From Enterococcus sp. DIV0660C (lineage in GTDB: Bacteria; Bacillota; Bacilli; Lactobacillales; Enterococcaceae), in assembly GCF_017316125.1 (NCBI RefSeq), contig NZ_JAFLWA010000003.1:1-64000 (forward strand): a stretch of DNA of 64,000 bases, read 5' to 3'. The position numbers and the translations under genes were made by a program. The notes beneath the pieces were generated by a model that saw only the letters and a program-made list of their open reading frames with translations, was not told the DNA's origin and did not search any database. Shown piece after piece: positions 24,835 to 33,817 of the stretch (position 1 is its first letter; each line of letters starts with the position of its first letter).

Positions 24835-26448
24835 TTATTCCTCAATCATAGTTGCCTTAATACCAAATCCTGCCAAAATTCGAGCAGAAGTATAGGTATT
24901 CAACCCTTTTCTAAAAGTAATAAAAACTTGTTTATCTTTAGGAATCTCATCTACTCGATCACGCAATTCATTCATCGGAATATTTTTGGTTGCCTCAATA
25001 CTTCCCGACTTAGGCTTGTCTGCCTCTCGGATATCTAAAAAGAAACCGTTTTGTAATTCTTCTTTGGTTAATTCACTTGCTTTTATTGTTTTCACGGTAT
25101 TGTTTAGCTGATTGATTGCAACGTAGCCAGCGATATTCAATGGATCTCTAGTAGTTGAATAAGGTGGAGAGTAAGGCAACTCAAGATCTGGTAAATCAAA
25201 GACAGTTAAGTTTCCAGTAATAGCAACAGATAATTCACCGATTCGTTTGTCTACACCATGTTCACCAACTGCTTGACCGCCCAAAATTTTTCCAGTTTCT
25301 TCTTCAAAAATTAGTTTGAGATTTAGTCGAGTAGCACCTGGATAGAAATTTGCATGGTCGAAAGGAGTGATAAAAATCGTTTTATAGTTAGTGATACCAG
25401 CTTCTTTTAATTGATGTTCCGTAAGACCAACATAACTTGCAGTATAGTCAAAGATTTTTGCTACACCGGCACCAATGTAACCGCGATACGTAAAAGGTGC
25501 ACCATTGACGATATCTGCCAGTAGATGTCCTTGACGATTTGCAGCACTTGATAACATACTAGGTGTTGGTTGATGCGTAATTACACTGGTTGTTTCGATA
25601 ATATCACCGATGGCAAAAATATCAGGAAGATTCGTTTTTAATTGGTTATCAACGATGATTTGACCACTTTTACTCATTGAAATACCAGCAGATTTAACAA
25701 TTTCATTATTCGGTGCTACGCCTGTAGCAAATAAAATCATATCAGGATGTAGAAGAGCTCCGTCTGATAATTGAACTTCGTTTCCTTTTTGGCGAATGTC
25801 ATTGATATGTGTATTTAAATGAACAGTTAAGCCTTGTTCAATTAATTTATCATAAACTAAATCAGCAATTTCATGATCGTAAGGAAAAGCAACTTGATCT
25901 AACTGATCGACTAAAGTAACTTCCATACCGCGATGTTTAAAGTTTTCAGCTAGTTCTAATCCCATGACTCCAGCACCTAAAACTAAAACATTTTTTGGAT
26001 CATTTTTTTGAATGAAGGATTGGATTTTATCAGCATCCGTCACACTGCGCAAAACAAAACCATTTTCGGCTTGGTCTGCACCAGGAATTGGTGGTAAAGT
26101 TGGGCGGGCGCCCGCAGAAATAATTAGATAATCATAATTTGTTTGGCTGACATGATCAGTTGTTAAGTCATGAATAGTTAATTCTTTTTTATCGGGATCA
26201 ATTTTTGTGACTTCATGCTTCGTAAACACATCAATATTATTTTTGATTTTTAAAATTTCAGGTGTTCGTTCAATCAATGAATCACGGTCATCGATCACTT
26301 GTCCGAGATAATAAGGAAGTGCACAACTAGCGTAGGAAATATGTTCACCTCGTTCATAAATCACAATTTCATGCTCTTCATTTAATCGGCGTAAGCGAGT
26401 CGCAAAGGAAGGACCACCAGCAACGCCGCCAATGACTACAAATTTCAT
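24835..26448 (-). CDS. CoA-disulfide reductase with C-terminal rhodanese-like domain
   Basis: This 537-residue flavoprotein reduces CoA disulfide or related persulfides with NAD(P)H, protecting the thiol pool. It has FAD-binding VVIGGVAGGPSFATRLRR, the single active-site Cys in SYASCALPYYLG (Cys about 42), the NAD-binding VLGAGVMGLELAE and FAIGDI, then the dimer domain and a C-terminal rhodanese fold from about residue 455. In active rhodaneses the loop is C-x-x-G; here the segment is FITFRKGLNTYTS with Phe where Cys is expected, so the extra domain looks catalytically dead. It is monocistronic and its ATG has AAGGAG upstream. Confidence 0.9.
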   Translation of the reverse strand: MKFVVIGGVAGGPSFATRLRRLNEEHEIVIYERGEHISYASCALPYYLGQVIDDRDSLIERTPEILKIKNNIDVFTKHEVTKIDPDKKELTIHDLTTDHVSQTNYDYLIISAGARPTLPPIPGADQAENGFVLRSVTDADKIQSFIQKNDPKNVLVLGAGVMGLELAENFKHRGMEVTLVDQLDQVAFPYDHEIADLVYDKLIEQGLTVHLNTHINDIRQKGNEVQLSDGALLHPDMILFATGVAPNNEIVKSAGISMSKSGQIIVDNQLKTNLPDIFAIGDIIETTSVITHQPTPSMLSSAANRQGHLLADIVNGAPFTYRGYIGAGVAKIFDYTASYVGLTEHQLKEAGITNYKTIFITPFDHANFYPGATRLNLKLIFEEETGKILGGQAVGEHGVDKRIGELSVAITGNLTVFDLPDLELPYSPPYSTTRDPLNIAGYVAINQLNNTVKTIKASELTKEELQNGFFLDIREADKPKSGSIEATKNIPMNELRDRVDEIPKDKQVFITFRKGLNTYTSARILAGFGIKATMIEE

Positions 26449-26546
26449 AAAAACAACTCCTTTTCTAATTTGAATAGTACTATTTTATTTACAATCCAGC
26501 AAAGAATTGTGCCGGAGCAGAGGAAGGGATAAAAATGGATAAAAAG

Positions 26547-26587
26547 AAAAAAGCATGCGAAGCGAAAAAAGTCGCAACATGCTTTTT
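26547..26587 (-). terminator. Terminator of the ABC-F gene
   Basis: AAAAAGCATG pairs with CATGCTTTTT over a 20-base loop that can itself fold (GCGA/TCGC). On the minus strand it ends in CTTTTTTC, after the ABC-F stop and its repeat copy. It fills most of the 330-base gap upstream of the reductase gene. Confidence 0.8.
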
Positions 26588-26670
26588 GGTAAGTAAATAC
26601 TTGTTTTATTTTGTGTTGAAGATTTTGAATTTTTATATCAGATGAGTGTCGTGTATCATAACTTTTTAGT

Positions 26671-26780
26671 GTTCACCAAGCAGCTCCTTGAAATCATGTA
26701 CAACTGTCTAAAAATATGAAAAGCTATTTTTGTCAGTTGCTCATTATTTTTTTCAGAGCTGATCGCTTGGAACCATCACC
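26671..26780 (-). repeat. Intergenic repeat, copy 5, after ABC-F
   Basis: A single unit of the GGACAG subtype in minus orientation: it begins GGTGATGGTTCCAAGCG directly after the TAA stop codon and ends GAGCTGCTTGGTGAACAC. The internal hairpin is kept with changes (TTTAGACAGT). Confidence 0.85.
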
Positions 26781-28715
26781 TTATTCATACTGTTCCAACT
26801 CAATACTCAAGTTTTCCCAAGCAACCAATTTTTCTTCTTGCTCAGCTCGCGCATGTTCCAATTGTTTGTTCAGATCGTTTAATTTTACATGATCGTCAAG
26901 AATCTCAGGATGGACCATTTCTCTTTCTAACTGTGCAATTGTTTCATCCAATTGCGCCATTTCTTCTTCGACTTGCGTAATTTTCCGACTTAAACTACGC
27001 ATCAATTTTTGTTGTTCCTTACTTTGATAGTAATTTGATTTGCTAGTAGGTGTTTCAATGACTTCTGTTTGTTCTTCTTTTGCCAAAAGTTCTGCAATTT
27101 CTTCTTCTTCCTGTTTCTTTTCCAAATAATAATCATAATCTCCAAGGTACATCTTGCTACCATTTTCAGATAACTCAACCACCTTCGTTGCGATACGATT
27201 GATAAAGTAACGGTCATGAGAAACAAAAAGCAGGGTGCCATCGTAATCAATTAGCGCGTTTTCTAGCACTTCTTTGTTATCAATATCTAAGTGGTTTGTT
27301 GGCTCGTCCAGTATCAAAAAGTTTTCTTGGTTCATTGCTAGTTTGGCTAACGCAACCCGTGCTTTCTCGCCACCACTTAATAATGGAATCGTTTTTTCAA
27401 CATCTTCGCCAGAAAACAAAAAGGCGCCCAATGCACTACGAATTTCTTTTTCCGGTAAAGTAGGATGTTCATCCCATAATTCTGCCAAAATTGTTTTATT
27501 TGTGTGTAAGTTTGCTTGACCTTGGTCATAATAGCCAATTGTTACGTTGGTTCCAAGGTGCTGAGTTCCTCGAATAAAAGGTAGCTGATGAATAATAGAT
27601 TTAAGCAAAGTTGACTTGCCAATTCCATTTGGTCCAACGAGAGCAATTGCTTCTTGGCGTCGAATATCTAAATTGATTGGTGCTGATAATACCTCACCAT
27701 CGTAGCCAATTGCAGCATCTTCTACTTGTAAGACAACATTTCCAGAAGGTTTTTCTGCATGGAAAAGGAAATGGGCTTGTTTTTCATCACCTAGAGGTCG
27801 GTCTAAGCGATCCATTTTTTCTAGCGCTTTCCGACGACTCTGAGCACGTTTGGTTGTTGATGCGCGCACAAGATTACGAGCAACGAAGTCTTCTAGTTTG
27901 TGAATTTCTGTCTGTTGTTTCTCATAAGCTTTCCAATCACTTGCAAGTTGTTCAGCTTTTAGGTCAAGATATTTGGAATAATTTCCTTTGTAATGACGCA
28001 TTTTTTGACGACTAAGCTCATATACTTCAGTGACAACCTTATCAAGAAAATAACGGTCATGTGAGACAATCAGTAAAGCGCCAGTGTAACCTTGTAAATA
28101 ATTTTCTAACCATGAAAGTGTCTCAATGTCTAGGTGGTTAGTAGGTTCATCAAGAATCAAGATGTCTGGATGCTGCAAAAGCATCCGAGCTAGTGCAAGA
28201 CGTGTTCGTTGTCCACCAGATAAAGTATCGATTGTTTGATCGTAAAAAGAAGGATCAAATTTGAATCCATGTAAGACGGAACGAATTTCGTTTTCATAAC
28301 CGTAGCCATTTTTATCGGAAAATTCGTGTTGTAATCGATCATATTCTTTTAAAAAAGAATCATAAGTAGGTGTTTCAGGGACTCCTTCACTGATTGCAAC
28401 CTCTAATTCGCGCATGCGTTGTTCCATTTTGCGCACTTCTGCAAAAGCTTTTAGCATCTCATTCCAGACAGTTTCATTAGAAGACAGCCCAGTGTCTTGT
28501 GCTAGATAGCCGAGTGTGGCTGTCTTATTTTTGGTAATCGCACCTTCATCAGGAGCTTCTAGACCTGCGATTATTTTTAGTAGCGTTGATTTTCCAGCAC
28601 CATTGCGACCAACTAAGGCAATTCGTGCGCCAGTGCTGATTTCTAAATGAATATTTTGAAACAAAACGTCCGCACCAAAATGGCGGGCGACTTGGTTGGC
28701 TTGTAATAAAATCAT
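26781..28715 (-). CDS. ABC-F family ATPase (YdiF/Uup-like)
   Basis: This 644-residue soluble protein has two ABC ATPase domains and no membrane part, so it acts on ribosomes or in related quality control and not in transport. Domain 1 has VGRNGAGKST, LSGGQRTRLALAR and LILDEPTNHLD; domain 2 has VGPNGIGKST, LSGGEKARVALAK and LILDEPTNHLD. A P-site-tRNA-interaction-type linker with a basic helix (VRASTTKRAQSRRKAL) lies between, and a C-terminal coiled coil (residues about 560-640) follows. It is divergent from rex, as ydiF lies near rex in Bacillus. It is a housekeeping-type ABC-F; antibiotic protection is not implied by the sequence. Confidence 0.92.
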   Translation of the reverse strand: MILLQANQVARHFGADVLFQNIHLEISTGARIALVGRNGAGKSTLLKIIAGLEAPDEGAITKNKTATLGYLAQDTGLSSNETVWNEMLKAFAEVRKMEQRMRELEVAISEGVPETPTYDSFLKEYDRLQHEFSDKNGYGYENEIRSVLHGFKFDPSFYDQTIDTLSGGQRTRLALARMLLQHPDILILDEPTNHLDIETLSWLENYLQGYTGALLIVSHDRYFLDKVVTEVYELSRQKMRHYKGNYSKYLDLKAEQLASDWKAYEKQQTEIHKLEDFVARNLVRASTTKRAQSRRKALEKMDRLDRPLGDEKQAHFLFHAEKPSGNVVLQVEDAAIGYDGEVLSAPINLDIRRQEAIALVGPNGIGKSTLLKSIIHQLPFIRGTQHLGTNVTIGYYDQGQANLHTNKTILAELWDEHPTLPEKEIRSALGAFLFSGEDVEKTIPLLSGGEKARVALAKLAMNQENFLILDEPTNHLDIDNKEVLENALIDYDGTLLFVSHDRYFINRIATKVVELSENGSKMYLGDYDYYLEKKQEEEEIAELLAKEEQTEVIETPTSKSNYYQSKEQQKLMRSLSRKITQVEEEMAQLDETIAQLEREMVHPEILDDHVKLNDLNKQLEHARAEQEEKLVAWENLSIELEQYE

Positions 28716-28938
28716 CGAATCCTCTTTTCTACTTTGTGAATTCTTCTAGGAATAAAAAGTAATTTTCAACTTGTAGTCTACCATAAATTCATTAAGACTG
28801 CGAGATTAGTGACAATGATAAAAAGATGAATAAAGAATAAAAATTCACAATATCCGAGCAATCAAATTGATTTTTTCCCATGGATACTGCTATGATGGGT
28901 AAATCAAAGAGAAATTAGAAACTCGTGGAGGTAAGCAA

Positions 28939-29592
28939 GTGAAAGATCATATAATTCCAAAGGCAACAGCGAAACGTTTGCCCTTATATTATCGTTATTT
29001 GAGAATTTTAAATAATGCTGGAAAGAAAAAAGTTTCTTCAACTGAATTAAGTGAGGCAGTCCAAGTCGACAGTGCAACGATTCGACGTGACTTTTCTTAT
29101 TTTGGAGAACTAGGAAAACGTGGCTATGGGTATGATGTGGAAGATTTAATGCACTTCTTTGCTAAAACGCTAAATGATGATCAACTAACAAACGTTGCCT
29201 TGATTGGTGTCGGTAATCTAGGAAGCGCCTTGTTAAAATATAAATTTCATCAAAGTAACAGTATCCGTGTTAGCTGTGCTTTTGATGTCAATGAAGAAAT
29301 CGTTGGAAGAATCGTTGACGGTATTCCCGTTTATCCGATGGATGATATGATGGAACAAATCAAGATCCAACAAATCGAAGTAGCTATTTTGACTATCCCT
29401 GCTTCAAAAGCACAAGAAGTAGTAAACCGTTTAACTGAAGCAGGAATCAAGGGAATTCTAAACTTTACCTCTGCGCGATTAAACGCGCCAGCGGATGTTT
29501 TGATTCAAAATGTGGATTTAACAAATGAATTACAGACATTGATTTATTTCCTACATTCAGATGCAACTTTAAACACAACGGATGAAGAATAA
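28939..29592 (+). CDS. rex: Redox-sensing transcriptional repressor Rex
   Basis: Rex senses the NADH/NAD+ ratio and represses fermentation and respiration genes when NADH is low. The 217-residue protein has an N-terminal winged helix (residues about 15-75, SSTELSEAVQVDSATIRRDFSYFG) and a Rossmann NADH domain with ALIGVGNLGSALL and the C-terminal helix. The start is the GTG at 28939, with GGAGG 8 bases upstream. The promoter TTGATT-18-TATGAT lies just before. I saw no complete Rex operator (TTGTGA-N6-TCACAA) in its own upstream region, so autoregulation is not supported here. Confidence 0.96.
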   Translation: MKDHIIPKATAKRLPLYYRYLRILNNAGKKKVSSTELSEAVQVDSATIRRDFSYFGELGKRGYGYDVEDLMHFFAKTLNDDQLTNVALIGVGNLGSALLKYKFHQSNSIRVSCAFDVNEEIVGRIVDGIPVYPMDDMMEQIKIQQIEVAILTIPASKAQEVVNRLTEAGIKGILNFTSARLNAPADVLIQNVDLTNELQTLIYFLHSDATLNTTDEE

Positions 29593-29633
29593 TCTAAAAA
29601 ATGTTTGTGTTAAAATAAAACATTTATCAATTT

Positions 29634-29679
29634 AAAACCGCCTAAAATCCATTTATATAAATGGATTTTAGGCGGTTTT
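29634..29679. terminator. Perfect 21-bp bidirectional terminator after rex
   Basis: AAAACCGCCTAAAATCCATTT pairs perfectly with its complement across ATAT, flanked by A and T runs. It separates rex from the convergent thioredoxin-like gene and can end both transcripts. Confidence 0.95.
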
Positions 29680-29698
29680 TCTATTTGAGCTACGTTTG

Positions 29699-30061
29699 TC
29701 ACTGACCCTTTTTTCTATTGAAAATTTCTGCATAGCTTGGTGTGGCATCAATCTGGACTAGCTGAGTTAAAAGGGATTCAATTTTTTTTAAGTCAATGAA
29801 ACGTGCTTGACGAGCAACTTCTTTTCCTTTGTGGAAAATCAAAATCACTGGGGCCGTCAAAACTTCAAAAGTACTAGCCACTTCAGGAACCTCATGAGCA
29901 TCTAGATGTAAGGCAGGAAGATCGAATGAGGACAGCAACTTCTGTAGACGTGGCTCAATTGCATGACAAACACTACAATGAGGCATGGAAAGAAAAAGAA
30001 TAATCGTGTCTTCCGTGTCAATGCGGTGCAGCGCTTCTGATAGCTGAGTTGTTTTCTGCAT
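29699..30061 (-). CDS. Thioredoxin-like protein with CSVC motif
   Basis: This 120-residue protein has a thioredoxin fold with FLSMPHCSVCHAIEP, where the active site reads CSVC instead of CGPC, and the cis-proline region LTAPVILIF. It has no signal peptide and therefore acts in the cytoplasm. Similar short thioredoxins in Firmicutes (YtpP-like) have unknown partners and probably act as minor disulfide reductants. It converges with rex and lies divergently from the YcgR-like permease. Reductase activity is plausible but unproven. Confidence 0.85.
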   Translation of the reverse strand: MQKTTQLSEALHRIDTEDTIILFLSMPHCSVCHAIEPRLQKLLSSFDLPALHLDAHEVPEVASTFEVLTAPVILIFHKGKEVARQARFIDLKKIESLLTQLVQIDATPSYAEIFNRKKGQ

Positions 30062-30259
30062 TCAAGTGACCTCACTTCTCATTTTTATTTTCTGTGACTA
30101 AATGTAGTCGTGAACGAGTGAATTGTCAATCAAGTTGTTTTTACAAAAAAAGAAGCTAAAAGATAAGAGAATAGTAAAGTTTTTTTCTGAACTTGTAATT
30201 CTTTTAGGAAAAGCGTATATTATTTTGGCAAATGACGTTGAATGAGAAGGAGAGACAAC

Positions 30260-31216
30260 ATGTTTTCTTGGTTACCCAACTCGGTTTTGCAAATGAGCAC
30301 GATTTTTTTATCAATCGTTATCGAAGCACTACCGTTTGTTTTATTAGGTTGCATCATTTCGGGAGCATTACAAGTTTTTTTAACGCCGGAACGTGTTCGA
30401 CGTTGGCTTCCTAAAAATAAATTTTTATCCATTTTAGTTGGCTCTGGATTAGGATTCTTTTTTCCTTCGTGTGAGTGTGGTATTGTGCCGATCGTCCATC
30501 AGTTTGTAAAAAAAGATGTTCCAGTACCAACTGCTTTTGCTTTTATGTTGACTGCACCCATTATCAATCCAGTGGTGATTTTTTCAACTTATATCGCGTT
30601 TGGCAATTCTTGGAAAATGGCAGGCTGGCGAGTGCTAGGGGCTTTTTTGGTTGCCTTAGTAGTAGGTGTTTGGTTAGCTTATTTTCAAAAGGAATCTGTC
30701 TTGAAAGAAAAATTGATTCAAAACCACTTAAATGAACGACAAAAACATTCACATCACCACCATGAATTGCCGATTGAAGACAAGAAAATGGAAAAAATAA
30801 AATTTGCTAGCATACATCGACTGGGTCAACAAATATGGCATGTCTTGACTCATGCGATTGATGAGTTTTTTGATACAGGTCGCTATTTGATTATTGGTGG
30901 GCTGATTGCGGCAGCGATGCAAACGTATTTGCCAACGCGAGTGATGTTGACTTTAGGATCAACTAAAATTTTAGCAATTATCATCATGCTGTTACTCGCA
31001 TTTACGATGTCGTTATGTTCTGAAGCAGATGCGTTTATTGGTTCTTCCTTATTAAGTTTGTTCGGAACAGCACCTGTTGTGGCGTTTTTAGTTTTTGGAC
31101 CAATGGTGGATATCAAAAATCTGTTGATGATGAAGCGCTACTTTAAAAGTCAATTTATCTTCGCTTTGATTTGTGTCATTGCAGTGGTTGTTATAGGTTA
31201 TACATTAATCATCTAG
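30260..31216 (+). CDS. Permease of the UPF0718/YcgR (ArsP_1) family
   Basis: This 318-residue protein has about eight membrane helices in two halves, each with conserved polar cysteines: FFFPSCECGIVPIV near residue 65 and SLCSEADAFIGSS near residue 255. A central cytoplasmic loop is His-rich (HSHHHHELP). The family includes ArsP organoarsenical exporters and many uncharacterised permeases; the Cys and His residues suggest a metal, metalloid or thiol-containing substrate. GAAGGAG stands before the ATG at 30260. The next gene follows after 11 bases, so the two form an operon and very probably one transporter. Confidence 0.85.
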   Translation: MFSWLPNSVLQMSTIFLSIVIEALPFVLLGCIISGALQVFLTPERVRRWLPKNKFLSILVGSGLGFFFPSCECGIVPIVHQFVKKDVPVPTAFAFMLTAPIINPVVIFSTYIAFGNSWKMAGWRVLGAFLVALVVGVWLAYFQKESVLKEKLIQNHLNERQKHSHHHHELPIEDKKMEKIKFASIHRLGQQIWHVLTHAIDEFFDTGRYLIIGGLIAAAMQTYLPTRVMLTLGSTKILAIIIMLLLAFTMSLCSEADAFIGSSLLSLFGTAPVVAFLVFGPMVDIKNLLMMKRYFKSQFIFALICVIAVVVIGYTLII

Positions 31217-31227
31217 GAGGGAAAGCA

Positions 31228-32064
31228 ATGATCCGTTTTTTAATTTTATCAGGTTATTTTGAACTGATGATGTATTTACAAGTTTCTGGAAAACTCGATC
31301 AGTATATCAATGTTCATTATCGGTATTTAGCAATCCTTTCGATGGTTTTATCTGCGGTGTTAGCATTGGTTCAGCTCTATTTATGGGGAAAAAATGATCC
31401 AAATGAAGCAACAGCTGAGCATCACGATCATGACCACGGATTGACAAAACCAAGTCAGCGTTTGATTGCTTATATACTACTAGCTTTACCAATCATAGTA
31501 GGAACATTGTTTCCAACAGTTAGCTTGGATACTACGATCGTTGAAGCAAAGGGATTTAATTTTCCTGTTAGTAAAGAATCAGTAGGCGATCCGGAAATGC
31601 AGACGCAATATTTGAAACCTGATACGAGTATTTATTTCAATCAGTCTGATTATCAAGAACAGATGAACGAATTAAAAGCAAAATATGGAGAACAACAAAC
31701 GATTCAGATCACAGATGAAAATTATTTAGAGATCATGGAACTGATCTATAATTATCCAAGTGAATTTATTGGAAAAACAATTAGCTATGATGGTTTTGTT
31801 TATCAGACCCCAGATAAAGAAAAGCAAGATATTTTCTTGTTCCGTTTTGGTATCATCCATTGTGTAGCAGATTCAGGTGTTTTTGGATTATTGACGCAGA
31901 TGCCCGAAGGAGTCGTTGTTAAAAACGATGAGTGGTATCATGTGGAAGGTATGATTCAGTCTGAATATTATCAACCATTTAAGCGAGATATTCCGACTGT
32001 ACATGTGACGACTGCTAAGAAAGTGACTGCGCCAAAAAATCAATATGTGTATCGTTCTTTTTAG
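31228..32064 (+). CDS. TIGR03943/DUF1980 family protein (YcgQ-like), permease partner
   Basis: This 278-residue membrane-anchored protein has two N-terminal helices, a His-rich loop (HHDHDHG near residue 68), a third helix, and a large extracytoplasmic domain ending YRSF. The C-terminal domain contains FLFRFGIIHCVADSG, the conserved Cys/Asp region of this family. YcgQ-like proteins are always found beside YcgR-like permeases, as here, so it is probably the outer binding subunit of the same exporter or importer. GGAGG precedes the ATG at 31228. A copy of the intergenic repeat follows 10 bases after the stop. Confidence 0.85.
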   Translation: MIRFLILSGYFELMMYLQVSGKLDQYINVHYRYLAILSMVLSAVLALVQLYLWGKNDPNEATAEHHDHDHGLTKPSQRLIAYILLALPIIVGTLFPTVSLDTTIVEAKGFNFPVSKESVGDPEMQTQYLKPDTSIYFNQSDYQEQMNELKAKYGEQQTIQITDENYLEIMELIYNYPSEFIGKTISYDGFVYQTPDKEKQDIFLFRFGIIHCVADSGVFGLLTQMPEGVVVKNDEWYHVEGMIQSEYYQPFKRDIPTVHVTTAKKVTAPKNQYVYRSF

Positions 32065-32073
32065 GAAGAGGAA

Positions 32074-32165
32074 AAGATTGTGGCTCCAAGCGTTAACTCC
32101 GACTAGATAGTGAGCAGACACTCAAAATAGCCCCTCATATTTTGTAGTGAATGTAGGCAATAAGA
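32074..32165 (+). repeat. Intergenic repeat, copy 6, after the YcgQ-like gene
   Basis: It starts AAGATTGTGGCTCCAAGCG ten bases after the stop codon and continues into a diverged body that retains AAAATAGC and a CATATTTTG core. The far end is unclear, so the right boundary is approximate. The remainder of the gap to 32330 shows nothing I recognise. Confidence 0.65.
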
Positions 32166-32333
32166 AAATTTTTCTAAAATAGTTTCCCTATATCTTAAAG
32201 CAGTGATGAAGGATGTGAAGATGTTACTTTTTGCATGTCGAAATAGACTATTATAGGACACAGTGTTCTATTCCACACAGCAAGTACGATTTCGCAAAAA
32301 TCTCCCTATTCGTTACACAAATAGAATCACTAA

Positions 32334-32376
32334 AAAAAAGAAGTCGAGACGATTTTGTCCCGGCTTCTTTTATTTT
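32334..32376. terminator. Bidirectional terminator between YcgQ-like and ThrE genes
   Basis: AAAAGAAGTCGAGAC pairs with GTCCCGGCTTCTTTT around GATTTT, with A and T runs outside. It serves the plus-strand pair and the convergent minus-strand ThrE pair; its T run overlaps the end of the minus-strand gene. Confidence 0.85.
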
Positions 32377-32855
32377 TTTAATAGAAACTTTTTTTTGCGT
32401 TTATTGATCATAGAATCACGCTTTAATTTAAAGTTCCGAATATTATGATTAAACACCTCAGATAAAACTAGACCTAAGGCAATTGCACCAGCGATCATAA
32501 TCGCTTGTACCGCATAAGTAATCGCTTCTTGATACGAACCAGTGACTAGATTTCGGACAGCTTGATAAGCTAATCCCCCAGGAACCAGTGGAACCATTCC
32601 AGGGATATTAAAAATGGTGACCGGCATCTTGAACTTTTTGGAAAAAACATCACTAATAAAGGCGACCCCTAATGAACCAAGCAAGGACCCAAATGCAGCG
32701 TTACCGCCAAAGGTAATCGTGACCCAGTAGATCATCCAGCCAAGTGCACCAGAAAAACCACACCAAATCAATGCACTGCGAGGTACATTTGTGATAATGG
32801 CAAATGCCGCCGTTGCTAAAAAACTAAAAGAAAATTGTATAAGTATCGTCCACAT
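32370..32855 (-). CDS. Threonine/serine exporter family, small subunit (ThrE_2)
   Basis: This 161-residue membrane protein with about five helices is the C-terminal ThrE half (DUF3815), recognisable by AIITNVPRSALIWCG, FNIPGMVPLVPGGLAYQAV and a basic cytoplasmic tail. In many Firmicutes the ThrE exporter is split in two genes, as here. It follows the larger half after 18 bases on the same strand and should assemble with it to export threonine, serine or related solutes. The tail is unusually Lys-rich at the C-terminus. Confidence 0.85.
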   Translation of the reverse strand: MWTILIQFSFSFLATAAFAIITNVPRSALIWCGFSGALGWMIYWVTITFGGNAAFGSLLGSLGVAFISDVFSKKFKMPVTIFNIPGMVPLVPGGLAYQAVRNLVTGSYQEAITYAVQAIMIAGAIALGLVLSEVFNHNIRNFKLKRDSMINKRKKKFLLKK

Positions 32856-32873
32856 AGGCAGGCTCCTTTTCGA

Positions 32874-33623
32874 TTAAAAAAGTTGAAAAATAAAAGCGAT
32901 GGCAAAGCCAATCATAGTAGCTGTCATCATTGCTTCTGTTCCACGAGATACACCTGAAAGATAATGACCAGCTAGTAAATCGCGAATAGCATTGGTAATT
33001 TGAACCCCAGGCACTAACGGCATAACACATCCAATAATAATCAAATCTTGATTGATTCCGATGTTTAGTCGAACACTAAGAATGGCTGCTAGCCCAATAA
33101 ATAAAGAAGAAAAAAATTCTGAAAGAAATTTTATCCTGAAAAATTTTAGGCTATATAAATAAATAGCATATCCTATACCGCCAATAAGGAATGCAGTGGG
33201 AAAATCAGCTAATTCGCCACCAAATAAAACCATAATAGTTGCACTGATTACAGCTGCACTAAAAATTTGTAGCCATACAGGGAAAAAGAAACGTTCTTTG
33301 TAAATGCTTTGTAAGGCGTCATAAAGTTCGGGTAATGTTAATTCTTTAGCTACATAGCGTCGTGACAAATCGTTGACTTTGACAACTTTTTCAAGATTGA
33401 TGGAACGATTGGTGATTTGTTCCATTCGGATAGTTGAAGTTCGATCAATTCCAATAAATAATCCAGTTTGTGTGACATAACTAACTAGACGATAGTTGCC
33501 AGAAGCTAAAGCAATCCTGCTCATCGTATCTTCTACCCGGTACATTTCGGCGTTGCTTTCCATCATGATTTTACCTGCAAGTAAACAAGTATCAAGTAAT
33601 AAATTCAATTCTTTTTCCGACAT
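32874..33623 (-). CDS. Threonine/serine exporter family, large subunit (ThrE)
   Basis: This 249-residue protein has a soluble N-terminal segment (LAGKIMMESNAEMYRVEDTM, the conserved DUF1212 start) followed by five hydrophobic helices from about residue 115, with GCVMPLVPGVQITNAIRDL as the counterpart of the PLVPG motif in the small subunit. I chose the ATG at 33623 (MSEKELN) because TTGGAGAAG stands before it; a start 7 codons upstream would overlap that site. The pair forms a two-gene operon, and the actual substrate is inferred from the family. Confidence 0.85.
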   Translation of the reverse strand: MSEKELNLLLDTCLLAGKIMMESNAEMYRVEDTMSRIALASGNYRLVSYVTQTGLFIGIDRTSTIRMEQITNRSINLEKVVKVNDLSRRYVAKELTLPELYDALQSIYKERFFFPVWLQIFSAAVISATIMVLFGGELADFPTAFLIGGIGYAIYLYSLKFFRIKFLSEFFSSLFIGLAAILSVRLNIGINQDLIIIGCVMPLVPGVQITNAIRDLLAGHYLSGVSRGTEAMMTATMIGFAIAFIFQLF

Positions 33624-33746
33624 GCCATCTTCTCCAATGTTCATTTGTTGTTTTCATTTTACTACAAAAAACAGAAATGAAGTAAAAAAGCGGATGAAAA
33701 AAAACTTGAGCAATGGAAAAAAGAGGCGTATACTTTTTTTAGTAAT

Positions 33747-33817
33747 GCGGGTGTAGTTTAGTGGTAAAATCCCAGCTTCCCAAGCTGATGTCGCGAGTTC
33801 GATTCTCGTCACCCGCT
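33747..33817 (+). tRNA. tRNA-Gly (anticodon CCC)
   Basis: The 71-base sequence folds as a cloverleaf: acceptor GCGGGTG/CACCCGC, D arm with AGTGGTAAA, anticodon stem CCAGC/GCTGA with loop TTCCCAA, and T arm GCGAG-TTCGATT-CTCGT. The anticodon reads CCC. The top pair of the anticodon stem is a C-A mismatch, and the 3' CCA is not encoded (CACCCGC-T is followed by TAA), so a CCA-adding enzyme is needed. It has its own promoter, TTGAGC-17-TATACT (33706-33734), and a terminator-like AACGT/ACGTT hairpin with nine T ending near 33873. Confidence 0.92.

Noticed and set aside
28716-28938. Possible Rex operator between ABC-F and rex
   Set aside because: Only separate halves (TTGTGAATTC near 28735 and ATTCACAA near 28848) are present, more than 100 bases apart; the full TTGTGA-N6-TCACAA is not.
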